A DNA stretch of 64,000 nucleotides from Bifidobacterium sp. ESL0732 (GCF_029395535.1 NZ_CP113920.1:2232001-2296000), one strand, 5' to 3'. Shown: positions 47,101-56,275, numbered from the stretch's first letter. The notes: generated by a model from the sequence alone, not told the origin. Numbers and translations: made by a program.

Positions 47101-50100
47101 GGAATTGGGCACAGCACCCACGGCACCCGGCGTAAAAGCAATCGGGTGGGCTGGATCACCAGCCCCGCCTTGGCCGGTATAGCGCAATTCGGCGGGCAAA
47201 TCGGCAGTCACCTTGTCGACATCGAGGTAACCGGTACCGATATTGGAGAAGTAGACATCCCATGGCACCATCTGCCCGACTGTGACCCCGGGAGTGCCAT
47301 TGTTAGCCACCTCACTGACACCGAGACCGAACGTACCAAAGCCCCAGACCATAGGAGTACTGGTATCGGCCGAAGTGGATTGATCGGGATTGACGCCGTC
47401 GTTGAGCTTGCTTTCCACCTCGGAAGAAGCGGCATTGGGCTCACTGCCCGGGTATGCGACGGACTGCATATCATCGTCGCGCACATGCTCACGCTGGATC
47501 ACCGTATAGCTGGCCTGGGCGCTCCAAGCGACGCTGCCGGAATTGGTGAAGGGCTGGGGGTTGCCGGAGAGGTCGGGGTTGGTGAAGATGAAGCGCAACC
47601 CTTGGATCTGGCTATATTGCGCGGACGTCACTGGCAGGTCGTAGGCCGAACTTCCGCCAGGGAGCTGGGCCTGCTCTTCGCCATACTTCCAACCCATCGC
47701 GCCGCCGGAGCCGAACGGGCCATAAGCGCCAATCTTGACTTTGGTGGCACCCGCCGGGAACGTAAGCTGCGAAAGACTGCTGAAATCGAAGTTCTTCCAG
47801 AAATTGCCAGTCTTTGTAGAGCTGCCACTCTTGCCTTGACCATCGGGCCAACTGGTGATTGTCACCTTGGTGGGCGAAAGGGTGGAGGCGCTGCTTCCCT
47901 TACTACTTGATGCCACCAGCGCGACCGTTTGCGGGTTCTGTGGATGGACATTGACCAAGTTGTTTGGGTTGATGCTCTCGTTGATGCTCGTCTGGAGGCT
48001 ACCAGTACGGTAGCTGGTGGTGCCGCTGACGAACTTGGTGGGTTTGTCGTCGGCGCGCGAGTCGGTGATGGGCGCGTAAATCTGCGCGGTGGCGCGGGTG
48101 GTCTCGCTGGCGTTGTTGTCCTCGGCCTTGGGCACGAAGGCCTTGCCGGTGGAGCGCAACGTATCACGCACGGTGGTGGTCAGCTTGAGACGGACATAGT
48201 TGCCCTCGACCAGCGTCGGGCCAGCGGTGGCGGGGTCGGAGGAACCTTGGAAGGTGACCGAGACGCCCACCACGTCAGCCAGGTCGGCCTTGGTCATCGC
48301 GTTGGCCTGGGCGGCCGTGGTGATCGTGGGATCTACAAAGAAGGTGCCGGTGCCCGCAGCGGTGTTCGTGGGCCTGTAACGGAGGATATAGACACGCGAA
48401 TCAGCCAGCGAGACCTGGCTTGGGTCATCGGAGCTGATCTCGATTTTGGTGAGCGTCTGACGGTTGAAGATGTTGGGCATTGTCGAGGTCGAATCGAGTT
48501 TGCCTGTGTTCATATCGGGAATCTGCGCGGCCGTGAACGGGTTCTGCGTGGCGGCCAGCGAGGTGTTGGCGGTATAGCAGTCGGTCTGGTTGTTCTTGTC
48601 GCACTCCGACGGCGTGGTGATGCGCAGGTAAGAAGCACGATTGGGCGAATCGTTGGTGGCGGAGATGTCATAGGTCTGCGTCGGGTAGGAGCTCGACGGG
48701 GCCGAAATGCCGTGCGGCGGAACCAGGAGGTCGTACACGTTGCCGGCGCCGACCTTGAGGGCGGCCTTATAGTCGGTAATGCTGATTTTGTTGCCGTTGA
48801 GCGCTACGTATTTCACCGTGTTCGGGTATTGGACGGGGTCGGCTGCGGTGCGCCTCGTGGACTCCAACCGGACGTTCTGCGGCTGTTCGTGGTTCGTGTC
48901 GCCGTTGTGCAGCACGCTGCCGGTAACGAAGGCGTTGGTGTCACGGTTCCTGTCACGTATCTGCCAGTTTGCAGGGAAATCGCGCGTCTGGGCCGCGGCG
49001 ACGATGTCGGAGTTGGGCTGGGGCACGTAAGGCTTGCCCGCGGCGATGTCGGCGGTGCGGGTGGCGTCGTCGGGCTCGAGGTGCACCTCAAGGCCGGCGA
49101 TGTCGTCACTGTCTATGGCAGGCACCATATAGCCCTTGAAGGAATGGTCATCATTTTGCCAACTACCGTCGGGCGCGGCGACCACCTGCCACAAGCTGGT
49201 GGAGGCGTGGTAGACGCGCACTTGGGTGATCTTGTCGTACTTGAGATACCAACCGTTGGTGTAGGGGGTGTCGGAGACGGCAATCGGGTTGATCGACACC
49301 AGGTTGAAGACGTCGTTCCACTGGTCGTTGTGGGCGCCCGCATCGGCGTAATCCGTCACGTCGCCGGACTGCTTGAGCGTCACCGAGGTCATGTCGCTGT
49401 CGATGCCCCACTTGAGGTGCGAGGTGATGATTTTGTTGGAAAGGGATGGCACGGAATTGGTCGCGTTGTCGGAGGCAGCAGGGTCGGTGTAGTTGACGCT
49501 GATCCAGTCATTGACCTGATAGAAATCTTCCCCCGGCGGAATCACGGGCGTGTGGAAGGCGAAGACACCGACCGTATTCTGGTTGTCCGAATCCACATCA
49601 AGTGCGTTGCTGTCGACGGTATGATGGTCATCTGTTGTCCCCGAGGCGGCAAGGCTGGTGGTGTTGCCGTACTTGTATTTCGTGGGCTTCTGCGGGTCAG
49701 GAGTGTCGAGCTCGTCAGTGGGGCCGGAGCCGTCGCGTTTGCTGGCGCGGGCGGTGAAACTGACATACTGCGAGATCGCGGTGCTGCCGGAGAAGGCGTT
49801 GTTGCCGGCATCTGCCTCGAGTTTAAAGCGGATGCCCGTGACCTGGTCGGGCGTAGCGCCGGGGTGGACATGGCCGAGCTTACCAACCAGGTCGTCGTGG
49901 TTGAGGCTATAGAGGTAGCTTGCGTCCTGCGGGGCCTTGGTGTCGAGGTCGATCCAGCCGACGCCGGGGATGTTGATACTCACCGTAAGCCTGGTGTGGG
50001 CGGGAATCGGGGTGGACTCGATGGCGTTGAGGTTGAAGGAGTTCCAAAAATCGTTTGCGTTGGCGCCGGGGGTCCCCGCGCTGATCGTGCCGAGGTCGCT

Positions 50101-52116
50101 GATGGTCTTGTCTGACCAGGAATCCTCGACGGTGATGACGTTGGGCTGGAGGTAATCGGTGCTCGCGCCCGTGGTCTCCTGGTAGGCGACCACCGCGTTA
50201 TGGCCGATCGGCACGGCGTCGCTGGGGTTCACCGTCTTGTTGACCGTCACCTTGATTTGCGGCTTGACCAACGTCATGGTCGCGTCCGGAGCCGTGGCGT
50301 TCGCCGTCGCCGCATTGTGCGCGGTGACCTTGGCTTTGGCAGCATCTGTGAAATCTTTCGTGGTCTGGCCGGACGTAAATGCATAAGTACTCGGAGATTT
50401 CACGCTGAATTTTATAGAAGTGTTCGCGCCTGCAAGGATTGGATTGGTCGTGCTGCCGCTCGGAGTCGAATCGAATTTGATATCGAAGGAAGCGATGTTG
50501 CCGGTAGGAGGCGCTGGAATCGCGCCTTTGGCAAAGGTGACCGTCTGATCAGCTTGAGTGTTATCGAGCATATGGTAGACGACCTTGCCGCTGCCCGCGC
50601 CCGAAGGATATGTAATACCTTCTTTGAAACCGTCGAATTTGATGTCGGAATCAAAGAAGCCGCTGCCAACCGTGACCTCCATCTTTTCCACTGCCGAGTT
50701 GCCATTGGTGACAACTACCGTTCCGGTCGATTTGTTGCCGGCAGGATGGCGGGCCGGGTCAAAGGACTCGCTCGCCGTAATGCCCATCTGGGCAGGTGTA
50801 AGTGTTACTGTCACCGGATCTGACGCCGTCGCCGTGCCGGTTTGGGACCCCTGTGCGGCGTTGGCCTGAACGACGGGACTAACGGTAGAAGCCGTGTTCA
50901 ATTCAACCAGCGAACTATTGTCATTGCGATCCGTCGAACGTTGCTTGAGATTAAGGATAATCGGATTGGAAGTCCCTGCGTTCGGAGCCATTGTGCCGGT
51001 GTAGGTAAAGCGAAGTCCGGCTACGCCGCCCGGGTTTACACCAGTTGGCAGAGCGAAGGCAGGTCCGGCGACGCCGTTGGTCCAGTTCCATTTACCGGTG
51101 CTGCCGTTTTTGACATAAGCATCAACCTGAACTCCAGTAGCACCTGTTGGCATCACAGTGGAACCAAAACTATCAAAATCAAAGAAACGGAACGGGTTGT
51201 TCGCATCAAGCGTTGCGGCATCCGAACCAGCCTGCGCATCCTGTGGCATCTGCACAATGACCTTGTCCGCAGTGATGTTCGAGGTATTGGTAACGTTGAG
51301 TTTCAGGGTCTCGGCATTGCCGGGCACATACTGGGCATTACCCGGGTCGAAACTACCCGTGGCTTTGGCCCCAAGCTTGGCGTCGACGCTTACCTTCACC
51401 GTGGCGTTAGAGGTGACAGGCTTGGAATTGTCGGCTGAAAGCGTGGCTGAGTTGACGATATCGGTTTTGTTGTGTGGGTTGCTCGGGGAGAAGTTTGCGG
51501 GAACCTGCAAGGTGAGGTTCACCGTACCGTTCATGCCGACCACCAAGCCGGTCTTGTTGATTCCGCCCGACACGAACTGCTGGCCTGGGATAAGGGTGAA
51601 CGAAGTGGCGGGACCGATGGTCGTAGGCCGCGAAGGCTGGTTTACCCCGCTCTCTTTCCACTGAATGTCGGCCTGCAGGTTCGCGCTGACATTGAAATCA
51701 GCAATCGCAAAGCCTTGCAAGGCGGCCGGGAGTTGATCGGCCAGAGAGGCATTCTCGCAGTTGGTCTCTGAGCAGCCTAGGTTAAATTGGTACGTGAATT
51801 CGTCGCCGGGCTTGAGGGCCGCCGAGTTCGCGCTGTCAACACCATAAACGGACTGAGAAAAATTCAGGAACTGATACTCGGGGTCACCCTGAGTCCCGAC
51901 CTTATTTTCTTTGCCTGATTTGGGGGCACTGCTGGCCGAACTTGGGCTGCTGGAATCAACATTGTTCGCCGAAGCGACCACCCCACCGCTGAGCAGAGTT
52001 GCCACGGCAGCTATCATGGCCACGAGCCACTTCAGCAACTTCGCGGTCCCGCCATTTGCGTTATGCGTTTTGCCTGCCGCACGTTTCATCGTTTCACGGT
52101 TATCAAACAGACCCAT
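44176..52116 (-). CDS. Giant cell-surface protein 2 (2646 residues, DUF5979-type modules)
   Basis: A giant protein with an N-terminal signal segment (LLKWLVAMIAAVATLLSGGV, cut near ASANN), a Ser/Pro-rich leader, and a long beta-rich ectodomain built of repeated modules, several with VxVDAYVK, LxVEDSWS or WPEGKSRMLPGE motifs that are also in giant 1. The last 600 residues are at least three Cys-containing DUF5979/SpaA-type modules (for example GPFDFKAVCKTSDGQAV). After FRDKPSMAETGA comes a membrane helix (IVVLIVILLAGGAIILYM), RRR, and then about 60 acidic Ser/Asp/Gly/Pro residues. That tail is unlike a normal sortase signal, where the basic end is short. GAGGAG lies 6 nt before the ATG. It is probably an adhesin or matrix-forming protein. 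Confidence 0.88.
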   Translation of the reverse strand: MGLFDNRETMKRAAGKTHNANGGTAKLLKWLVAMIAAVATLLSGGVVASANNVDSSSPSSASSAPKSGKENKVGTQGDPEYQFLNFSQSVYGVDSANSAALKPGDEFTYQFNLGCSETNCENASLADQLPAALQGFAIADFNVSANLQADIQWKESGVNQPSRPTTIGPATSFTLIPGQQFVSGGINKTGLVVGMNGTVNLTLQVPANFSPSNPHNKTDIVNSATLSADNSKPVTSNATVKVSVDAKLGAKATGSFDPGNAQYVPGNAETLKLNVTNTSNITADKVIVQMPQDAQAGSDAATLDANNPFRFFDFDSFGSTVMPTGATGVQVDAYVKNGSTGKWNWTNGVAGPAFALPTGVNPGGVAGLRFTYTGTMAPNAGTSNPIILNLKQRSTDRNDNSSLVELNTASTVSPVVQANAAQGSQTGTATASDPVTVTLTPAQMGITASESFDPARHPAGNKSTGTVVVTNGNSAVEKMEVTVGSGFFDSDIKFDGFKEGITYPSGAGSGKVVYHMLDNTQADQTVTFAKGAIPAPPTGNIASFDIKFDSTPSGSTTNPILAGANTSIKFSVKSPSTYAFTSGQTTKDFTDAAKAKVTAHNAATANATAPDATMTLVKPQIKVTVNKTVNPSDAVPIGHNAVVAYQETTGASTDYLQPNVITVEDSWSDKTISDLGTISAGTPGANANDFWNSFNLNAIESTPIPAHTRLTVSINIPGVGWIDLDTKAPQDASYLYSLNHDDLVGKLGHVHPGATPDQVTGIRFKLEADAGNNAFSGSTAISQYVSFTARASKRDGSGPTDELDTPDPQKPTKYKYGNTTSLAASGTTDDHHTVDSNALDVDSDNQNTVGVFAFHTPVIPPGEDFYQVNDWISVNYTDPAASDNATNSVPSLSNKIITSHLKWGIDSDMTSVTLKQSGDVTDYADAGAHNDQWNDVFNLVSINPIAVSDTPYTNGWYLKYDKITQVRVYHASTSLWQVVAAPDGSWQNDDHSFKGYMVPAIDSDDIAGLEVHLEPDDATRTADIAAGKPYVPQPNSDIVAAAQTRDFPANWQIRDRNRDTNAFVTGSVLHNGDTNHEQPQNVRLESTRRTAADPVQYPNTVKYVALNGNKISITDYKAALKVGAGNVYDLLVPPHGISAPSSSYPTQTYDISATNDSPNRASYLRITTPSECDKNNQTDCYTANTSLAATQNPFTAAQIPDMNTGKLDSTSTMPNIFNRQTLTKIEISSDDPSQVSLADSRVYILRYRPTNTAAGTGTFFVDPTITTAAQANAMTKADLADVVGVSVTFQGSSDPATAGPTLVEGNYVRLKLTTTVRDTLRSTGKAFVPKAEDNNASETTRATAQIYAPITDSRADDKPTKFVSGTTSYRTGSLQTSINESINPNNLVNVHPQNPQTVALVASSSKGSSASTLSPTKVTITSWPDGQGKSGSSTKTGNFWKNFDFSSLSQLTFPAGATKVKIGAYGPFGSGGAMGWKYGEEQAQLPGGSSAYDLPVTSAQYSQIQGLRFIFTNPDLSGNPQPFTNSGSVAWSAQASYTVIQREHVRDDDMQSVAYPGSEPNAASSEVESKLNDGVNPDQSTSADTSTPMVWGFGTFGLGVSEVANNGTPGVTVGQMVPWDVYFSNIGTGYLDVDKVTADLPAELRYTGQGGAGDPAHPIAFTPGAVGAVPNSGMLNTAPTLDSSNPRKLVFSWPEGKSRMLPGEVVKMTIWLEVQPGATAGANVRLPVTVTTKNLLRDLWFVSGYPNSVDPVRERDSGRTIGGKVTAFVTPSSGENVYVIGGVKGSKSGAINTLDPAQTCNPTLTALDGQNYYRTPCRANTAVGGKDDWVLHMINAGTTTETRVQFFEQLPAKHDKRVAASNSYRGSTYRPELTGVPKVVGEPAGTSTTIEASTDTSPCVGTWSTLPGHSISPASTSCSTSTWVDSSAVTDWSKVTGLRVTLDFTRVSGGGLLPGKGADVTYTSKNVPASSPGTLADDSDPTVPVSLDQTAGVQEAWGQFGILYTSADDSMHPFAPERFGTRIETGSLKVDKAVGGAAATAYTPQEVRASVTCKDADGEAMLFGGQSHGLVTLNKQIDGTYASGRLANIPLSVDGSGAGYTVCTISEDGQLGKFGETERAVSVNGDNNTSDSHTMNIIDSDTLDGSGNPTNVVAPAQSAKITNTYRYSGLSVTKRVDTHADKGKLGPFDFKAVCKTSDGQAVKFNGGRDESVSFTLSDGQTWSAPSDTIPANSTCTITETDTSAADRTAFTGTNVTDNANGSASVRVGNGSAGDIAHLVATTVTNHYDAGTLTVSRAVSGAGASRYGKVPVGFKAVCDYRGQQLLDEKFDLAGTSNKSFGVFPAGTQCTVTQLTDAGATKHVFLPENGKVTIATIAQASAADAAASGSSSAPGTPSSPSGSSGLTSGSNSADDPTLPEGAKPGVPTLVNDLSGITVAEADRYDVSQVPIVLKRTGDENAVRSRGNGPFKIKATCTYQRDGKPTPIDLGGDGTFILNAGNGYSTTLNDILLGAHCTVAQTDSAGADSTSIDPANGDVTVVEAAGKNTVTITDVFRDKPSMAETGAAIAGIVVLIVILLAGGAIILYMRRRSTGGDESDATSGDPQDPDDSPASGDLPTTDDPSTPAAQSAAADGKGSDGSQGGEVGA

Positions 52117-52516
52117 GACTTTCTCCTCTGCACAAACCTGGCGGCATCCGCGTTATCTCAAGAAAGGACCTCTCAACCTTTCTCAATAATGTCGTTCAGG
52201 TATAAACCTTCTGCCCATTGCCCTTAAATGACACTACATAAAACAGTTACAGCTATTCTATCAACGCATGACAGTATTAAAATATAACATATTGAAATAA
52301 CGTGTCTAAAATGTTGAAAATATTAGGATTCTGCGTGATATTTATAAGAGTTTCCCGACTTTTAATTGACTAGAAAATCTTAATACGCTTTGCGTAAAAC
52401 CTTATATTAAATTGTTTATTTATCTATTTTTTAAACGAAGTATATATAAATATCTAATTGTTGAAATATAATATGTTGTCATCTCACATGTTGGGCGACA
52501 AACCAGGCATCTTATT
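52117..52516. other. AT-rich region upstream of giant gene 2
   Basis: No gene is seen. The gap is strongly AT-rich (for example around 52410-52475), with a small palindrome TACGC-TTT-GCGTA near 52388. It should hold the promoter of giant gene 2 and the end of the menE transcript; no clear terminator was found. Confidence 0.5.
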
Positions 52517-54430
52517 TCAGCCTTTGCCAAGCAAGAAACGACGGACCTTGCCCGTGCTTGTGCGCGGCAGGGAGTCGACGCGATAGAAACGCTTCGGGAC
52601 TTTATAATGCGCCAGATTAGCTCGACCGAACTCACGCCACTGAGCGGATAAGGGGGCCGAAACCTCTATTTCGGAACCTTCCGGCTTACCTTGCCCATTG
52701 GCGTCAACCGACTTTCCGGTGTCTGCACCGGTGCCTGCGCCAGCGTCTGTACCAGCGCTAGCACCTTGTGATATTTGAGTATTATCGGCCTTGCACACCA
52801 CGTAGGCCACCGGCACTTCACCCCATTTTTCGTCGGGCTCGGCGGTGACGGCAATCTGGTCGATACCTGGGCAATCGGCGTAGACACGCTCGACCTCCTC
52901 GGGGAAGACGTGCTCGCCGCCGGAAATCATCATGTTATCAAGCCTGCCATCGACGTAAAGGTAACCATCGTCGTCGAGATGGCCTACGTCGCCGGTCCTA
53001 TACCAGCCGTCTGCGGTTTTTTTGGCCTCGAAAACGCCGGGACGATTGAGGTAGCCGGGCGTGAGCGCGCCGGTTTTGATGAGGATTTCGCCGGTTTTGT
53101 CGGCAAGTTTCAATGACGTTGTGAAGTACGGCTTGCCGCTTGCCAGCAACTTGCGAGCGCCGTCACCCGTGCCGGTGCCGACGATCTGCGAGCAGGTCTC
53201 GGTCATACCGTAGGAGCGCACGACAATCATGCCAAGCGCATAGCAACGTTTCAGCAGTTTGAGGTCGGACTTTTCGCCGCCCAGAATGAAGCCTTTGAAT
53301 GCCGGCGAATAACCGAAATTGGCGGGCAGCGGTGCGCGGACGTCGTTGTCACCAGAAATGTCGGAAGCGGAACCGGTGGTTGAACTGGCCGAACCGGAAA
53401 CGGAACTCGACAAACCGGATTCGGAACCATCTGCCGAAACTGCTGCCACTGCGACACGCTTCTCGTGCTCAGACACTAGCGCCTTGAGCATCGTGGGGAC
53501 CATAGAAACCCACGACACGGGCTCGTTGGTCAGGATCCGCTCCATTTTGGGGGCGTCGAAATGATCCATCAAACGTACAGCGACACCGAAAATGAGGCCG
53601 CGCAGAATGATGGAATAGCCGCTGATATGGAAAATCGGGACGGCGCAAAGCCACTCGTCGGCGGGACTTGTGCCAAGACTTAGGGCCACGCTGGTCGCGG
53701 AGGTGAAATGATTGCGCACAGTCTGCTGGATGCCTTTCGGCGCGCCCGTGGAACCAGAGGTGAACATGACGCTCACCACCTGGTCGTCGGCGAATTCACG
53801 AGGAATCGGCGGGGCCGAAACTATGGGATCAAGGCCGCTGTCGTTGCCGCAAGTCTCGGCTGCGGATTTTTCTGATTCCAACGCGGAAGATTGATAGACC
53901 GAAACGGGTGTGCCAGAAGTCATCTGCGAACCGGCCAAAGCCGTGCCGGTACCATCGAGTTTGAAATCATCAGCTTTGGAGAATACCTCGTCGAAACCGA
54001 TAATGCGGACGTTGCCATCCGTTAGAACATCAGCATGGTCAATGCTCGAATCAACATTCGCGCTTTTCTTGGCCGAAGCGTTAGTCGACGAGCCCCGTAA
54101 CAAATCGGCAGGCAGACTGTCATCTTTCAGGCAGCATGCCACACCGGCGTCTTGCATCTGCCCTTCGAGCTCGTCGTCGGTCAGGCGCTTGTTGAGCCAC
54201 ACGACCGTCTTGCCGTAAAGCAGCAGGGTGACAGCCAGCAGATAACCGCGGACGTTGTTATTGGAGACCATCGCGACGTTTTGCGTTTTGAACGCGCCGC
54301 ATCTGTCGAGCACGCTGCCCAGCCGCTGAGCCTCGTCGAACACGTCACCGAACGTATAGCGCGTCTCGCCGTCGTAAACCGCTGTGCGTTCCGGCGTCAA
54401 CAGCGCACGCTTCAGCACCCAATTATCCAT
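52517..54430 (-). CDS. menE: o-Succinylbenzoate-CoA ligase type AMP-forming ligase with large insertions
   Basis: A 637-residue adenylate-forming enzyme. SVMFTSGSTGAPKGIQQTVR is the phosphate-loop motif and RSYGMTETCSQ the A5 motif; YRTGDVGHLDDDGYLYVDGR with the GGEHVFPEEVE hinge and a final TSTGKVRR lysine complete the core. The next gene encodes MenB, so MenE (o-succinylbenzoate to its CoA thioester, menaquinone pathway) is the best call. MenE proteins usually have about 450-490 residues; three low-complexity inserts (about residues 115-210, 330-375 and 560-605, rich in Ser, Gly, Ala, Asp and Thr) account for the excess. I chose the ATG at 54430 because GGGGAAA lies 6 nt upstream. Confidence 0.78.
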   Translation of the reverse strand: MDNWVLKRALLTPERTAVYDGETRYTFGDVFDEAQRLGSVLDRCGAFKTQNVAMVSNNNVRGYLLAVTLLLYGKTVVWLNKRLTDDELEGQMQDAGVACCLKDDSLPADLLRGSSTNASAKKSANVDSSIDHADVLTDGNVRIIGFDEVFSKADDFKLDGTGTALAGSQMTSGTPVSVYQSSALESEKSAAETCGNDSGLDPIVSAPPIPREFADDQVVSVMFTSGSTGAPKGIQQTVRNHFTSATSVALSLGTSPADEWLCAVPIFHISGYSIILRGLIFGVAVRLMDHFDAPKMERILTNEPVSWVSMVPTMLKALVSEHEKRVAVAAVSADGSESGLSSSVSGSASSTTGSASDISGDNDVRAPLPANFGYSPAFKGFILGGEKSDLKLLKRCYALGMIVVRSYGMTETCSQIVGTGTGDGARKLLASGKPYFTTSLKLADKTGEILIKTGALTPGYLNRPGVFEAKKTADGWYRTGDVGHLDDDGYLYVDGRLDNMMISGGEHVFPEEVERVYADCPGIDQIAVTAEPDEKWGEVPVAYVVCKADNTQISQGASAGTDAGAGTGADTGKSVDANGQGKPEGSEIEVSAPLSAQWREFGRANLAHYKVPKRFYRVDSLPRTSTGKVRRFLLGKG

Positions 54431-54460
54431 AACAGATTTCCCCAATCCGCATTATTGAGA

Positions 54461-54602
54461 CCTCTTGGCGCACCAAGTCCCCCAAAAACGGAACTTTCAC
54501 CCATCATTCTTCGTTTTTTGGGCCTCTTGGCGCACCAAGTGGCCCGAAAAATGAAGAATTAAACATCATTCATGCGATTTTGGCCTTCTTGGCGCGCCAA
54601 GA
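54461..54602. repeat. Family B hairpin array, locus 1 (3 units, 62-bp period)
   Basis: Three palindromic cores, CTTGGCGCACCAAG (54464-54477 and 54526-54539) and CTTGGCGCGCCAAG (54588-54601), lie exactly 62 bp apart. Between them are sequences that pair across the core: ATTCTTCGTTTTTTGGGCC with GGCCCGAAAAATGAAGAAT around unit 2, making one long hairpin of about 54 nt. The array fills the gap between menB and menE. Confidence 0.9.
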
Positions 54603-54626
54603 GGGATGAATACAGCCGATTTAGGA

Positions 54627-55451
54627 TCACGGGAACTTCGGGAACTGGTCGAAGTCGGGCTTGCGCTTCTGGTTGAACGCGTCACGGCCTTCCTTCGCCT
54701 CGTCGGTGGTGTAGAAGAGCATCGTCGCGTCGCCGCCAAGCTGCTGCAGGCCGGCGAGCCCGTCGGTCGCCGCGTTCATGGAAGCCTTGATGAAGCGCAA
54801 GGCCATGGGTGACTTGGTCAGAAGCTCGTCGCACCACTTGAGCGTTTCCTCTTCGATGTCCGCCAGCGGCACGACCTTGTTGATCCAGCCCATTTGCAGA
54901 GCCTCTTCAGCGGTGTAGAAATGACCGAGGAACCAGACTTCCTTCGCGCGCTTCTGGCCGATGACGTCGGCGAGCAAGCCGGAGCCGTAGCCCGCGTCGA
55001 AACTGCCTACCTTGGGACCGGTCTGGCCGAACTTCGCGTTGTCGGCCGCGATCGTCAGGTCGCAGACCAGCTGCAACACGTTGCCGCCGCCCACGGACCA
55101 ACCCTTGACCATCGCGATGACGGGCTTGGGGATGATGCGAATGAGATGTTGCAAATCGAGTACGTTTAGTCGAGCAACGTGGTCGCTGCCGACGTAGCCG
55201 CCGTTGCCGCGCACACCCTGGTCGCCACCGGACGAGAAGGCGAGGTCGCCCGCGCCGGTGAAGATGATGACGCCGATTGCGGCATCGTCACGGCAAATCG
55301 TGAAGGCGTCGATCAGCTCCTCGATGGTTTTCGGTGTGAAAGCGTTTCGCTTCTCCGGCCGATTGATGGTAATTTTAGCTATGTGGTCGAGACGTTCGAA
55401 CAGTATTTCGTCATACTTTTTGACAGTCTCGAAATCGTGACTTGTCGCCAT
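54627..55451 (-). CDS. menB: 1,4-Dihydroxy-2-naphthoyl-CoA synthase
   Basis: A 274-residue crotonase-fold enzyme. The MenB signature [10 protein letters not shown] (about residues 75-84), [18 protein letters not shown] (oxyanion region) and FDAGYGSG (a loop for the MenB-specific Asp/Tyr pair) are all present. The C-terminus has the MenB-type [16 protein letters not shown] ending. The reaction is ring closure of o-succinylbenzoyl-CoA to 1,4-dihydroxy-2-naphthoyl-CoA. AAGGAG lies 5 nt before the ATG. It is transcribed with menE, 180 bp apart, and is divergent from a hotdog thioesterase, 48 bp apart. No other men genes are in the window. Confidence 0.93.
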   Translation of the reverse strand: MATSHDFETVKKYDEILFERLDHIAKITINRPEKRNAFTPKTIEELIDAFTICRDDAAIGVIIFTGAGDLAFSSGGDQGVRGNGGYVGSDHVARLNVLDLQHLIRIIPKPVIAMVKGWSVGGGNVLQLVCDLTIAADNAKFGQTGPKVGSFDAGYGSGLLADVIGQKRAKEVWFLGHFYTAEEALQMGWINKVVPLADIEEETLKWCDELLTKSPMALRFIKASMNAATDGLAGLQQLGGDATMLFYTTDEAKEGRDAFNQKRKPDFDQFPKFP

Positions 55452-55499
55452 GTTGGCTCCTTAGCGTCATGTCCCCTATTACGAATGCGAGGTTCGATT

Positions 55500-55865
55500 A
55501 TGTCACTTGCGAATTATCTGGGCATCAAACAACAGGAAATCTCGCGGTCAAAAGTCATCTTAACATTGCCGGTTACCGAAAACGTTCTACAGCCATATGG
55601 CATCCTGCACGGCGGAGTGAATGCCGTTTTGGCAGAGGAAGCGGCAAGTTTGGGCGCAATGGCACGGCTTGATGTCTCTCATATTGCCGTCGGCGTGGAT
55701 ATTAGCACGCATCATTTTCGTCCGGTAACATCCGGCACGCTGACTGCCACCGCGACCCCCGAAAATGTCGGTAAAACGTTGCAAACATGGCGTGTAGAGA
55801 TACGCATGGGCAGCAAGCTCACCAGTATTTCGACAGTGACGTTAGCTGTTCGCGAACGCCGATAA
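55500..55865 (+). CDS. menI: Hotdog-fold thioesterase (PaaI/MenI type)
   Basis: A 121-residue hotdog protein of the PaaI/YdiI family, which hydrolyse acyl-CoA. QPYGILHGGVNAVLAEEAAS (about residues 30-49) carries the family HGG motif and the catalytic-acid Glu. VGVDISTHHFRPV is the second conserved strand. Its divergent placement next to menB suggests it releases 1,4-dihydroxy-2-naphthoate from its CoA ester (the MenI step), but this is inference. The ATG at 55500 has GAGG seven bases upstream. The frame is open much further upstream, but that part overlaps menB on the other strand and is not coding. Confidence 0.85.
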   Translation: MSLANYLGIKQQEISRSKVILTLPVTENVLQPYGILHGGVNAVLAEEAASLGAMARLDVSHIAVGVDISTHHFRPVTSGTLTATATPENVGKTLQTWRVEIRMGSKLTSISTVTLAVRERR

Positions 55866-56231
55866 TCCCCAGCGAGTGCACCGAGAGTTTTACAGCCTTA
55901 TATCTTATTGTCAGCGAAGATGGAATCGGGCATTTTCGCTGGTTTCTTTAGCAAATAACATGACAGCAGATGACGATAATTTCTATTCCCTTGACACTCT
56001 ACGAGTAAATGATAAGTCCTGAAAAATCTTTTAGACCGAACGCCTCAGGTCATCCAAAGCAATACAAAACTTCACCATGTACGGCGGGAATAACCGTGGA
56101 TTTCGTGCGCCTCATCGCGCGCGCGGGAAGTAACGGGAAACCTTTAAAAAGAGACTTTAAAAAAGGAACGGCAAAGCCATGATTTGAAAGGACCGTGAGC
56201 AGCCTTATATCTTCGGTACTCACCAAGAAGA
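55866..56231. other. Intergenic region without a gene
   Basis: About 365 bp with no clear gene. A CGCGCGCG-rich spot lies near 56125. The 56225-56275 hairpin that follows terminates the next minus-strand gene. Confidence 0.45.
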
Positions 56232-56275
56232 AAATTCCCGGGACCGATCAAATGAACATCGATTCCCGGGAATTT
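56225..56275 (-). terminator. Terminator of the LANTG surface-protein gene
   Basis: AAATTCCCGGGA (56232-56243) pairs perfectly with TCCCGGGAATTT (56264-56275) across a 20-nt loop. On the minus strand it ends TTTTCTTCTT, 72 bp after the gene stop. Confidence 0.75.

Noticed and set aside
42564..50115. Long open frames on the plus strand within the two giant surface genes (for example 44197-46161 and 47929-50115)
   Set aside because: They are antisense shadows of high-GC Ser/Thr/Ala-rich coding sequence; their translations are Arg/Gly/Val-rich and lack family motifs, and the minus-strand frames are complete proteins with signal peptides.
55179..55499. N-terminal extension of the hotdog thioesterase over menB
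   Set aside because: The extension is antisense to menB and has no thioesterase similarity; a good ribosome site marks the start at 55500.
52517..55865. A complete menaquinone operon
   Set aside because: Only menE, menB and a thioesterase are present; the other steps have no genes here.
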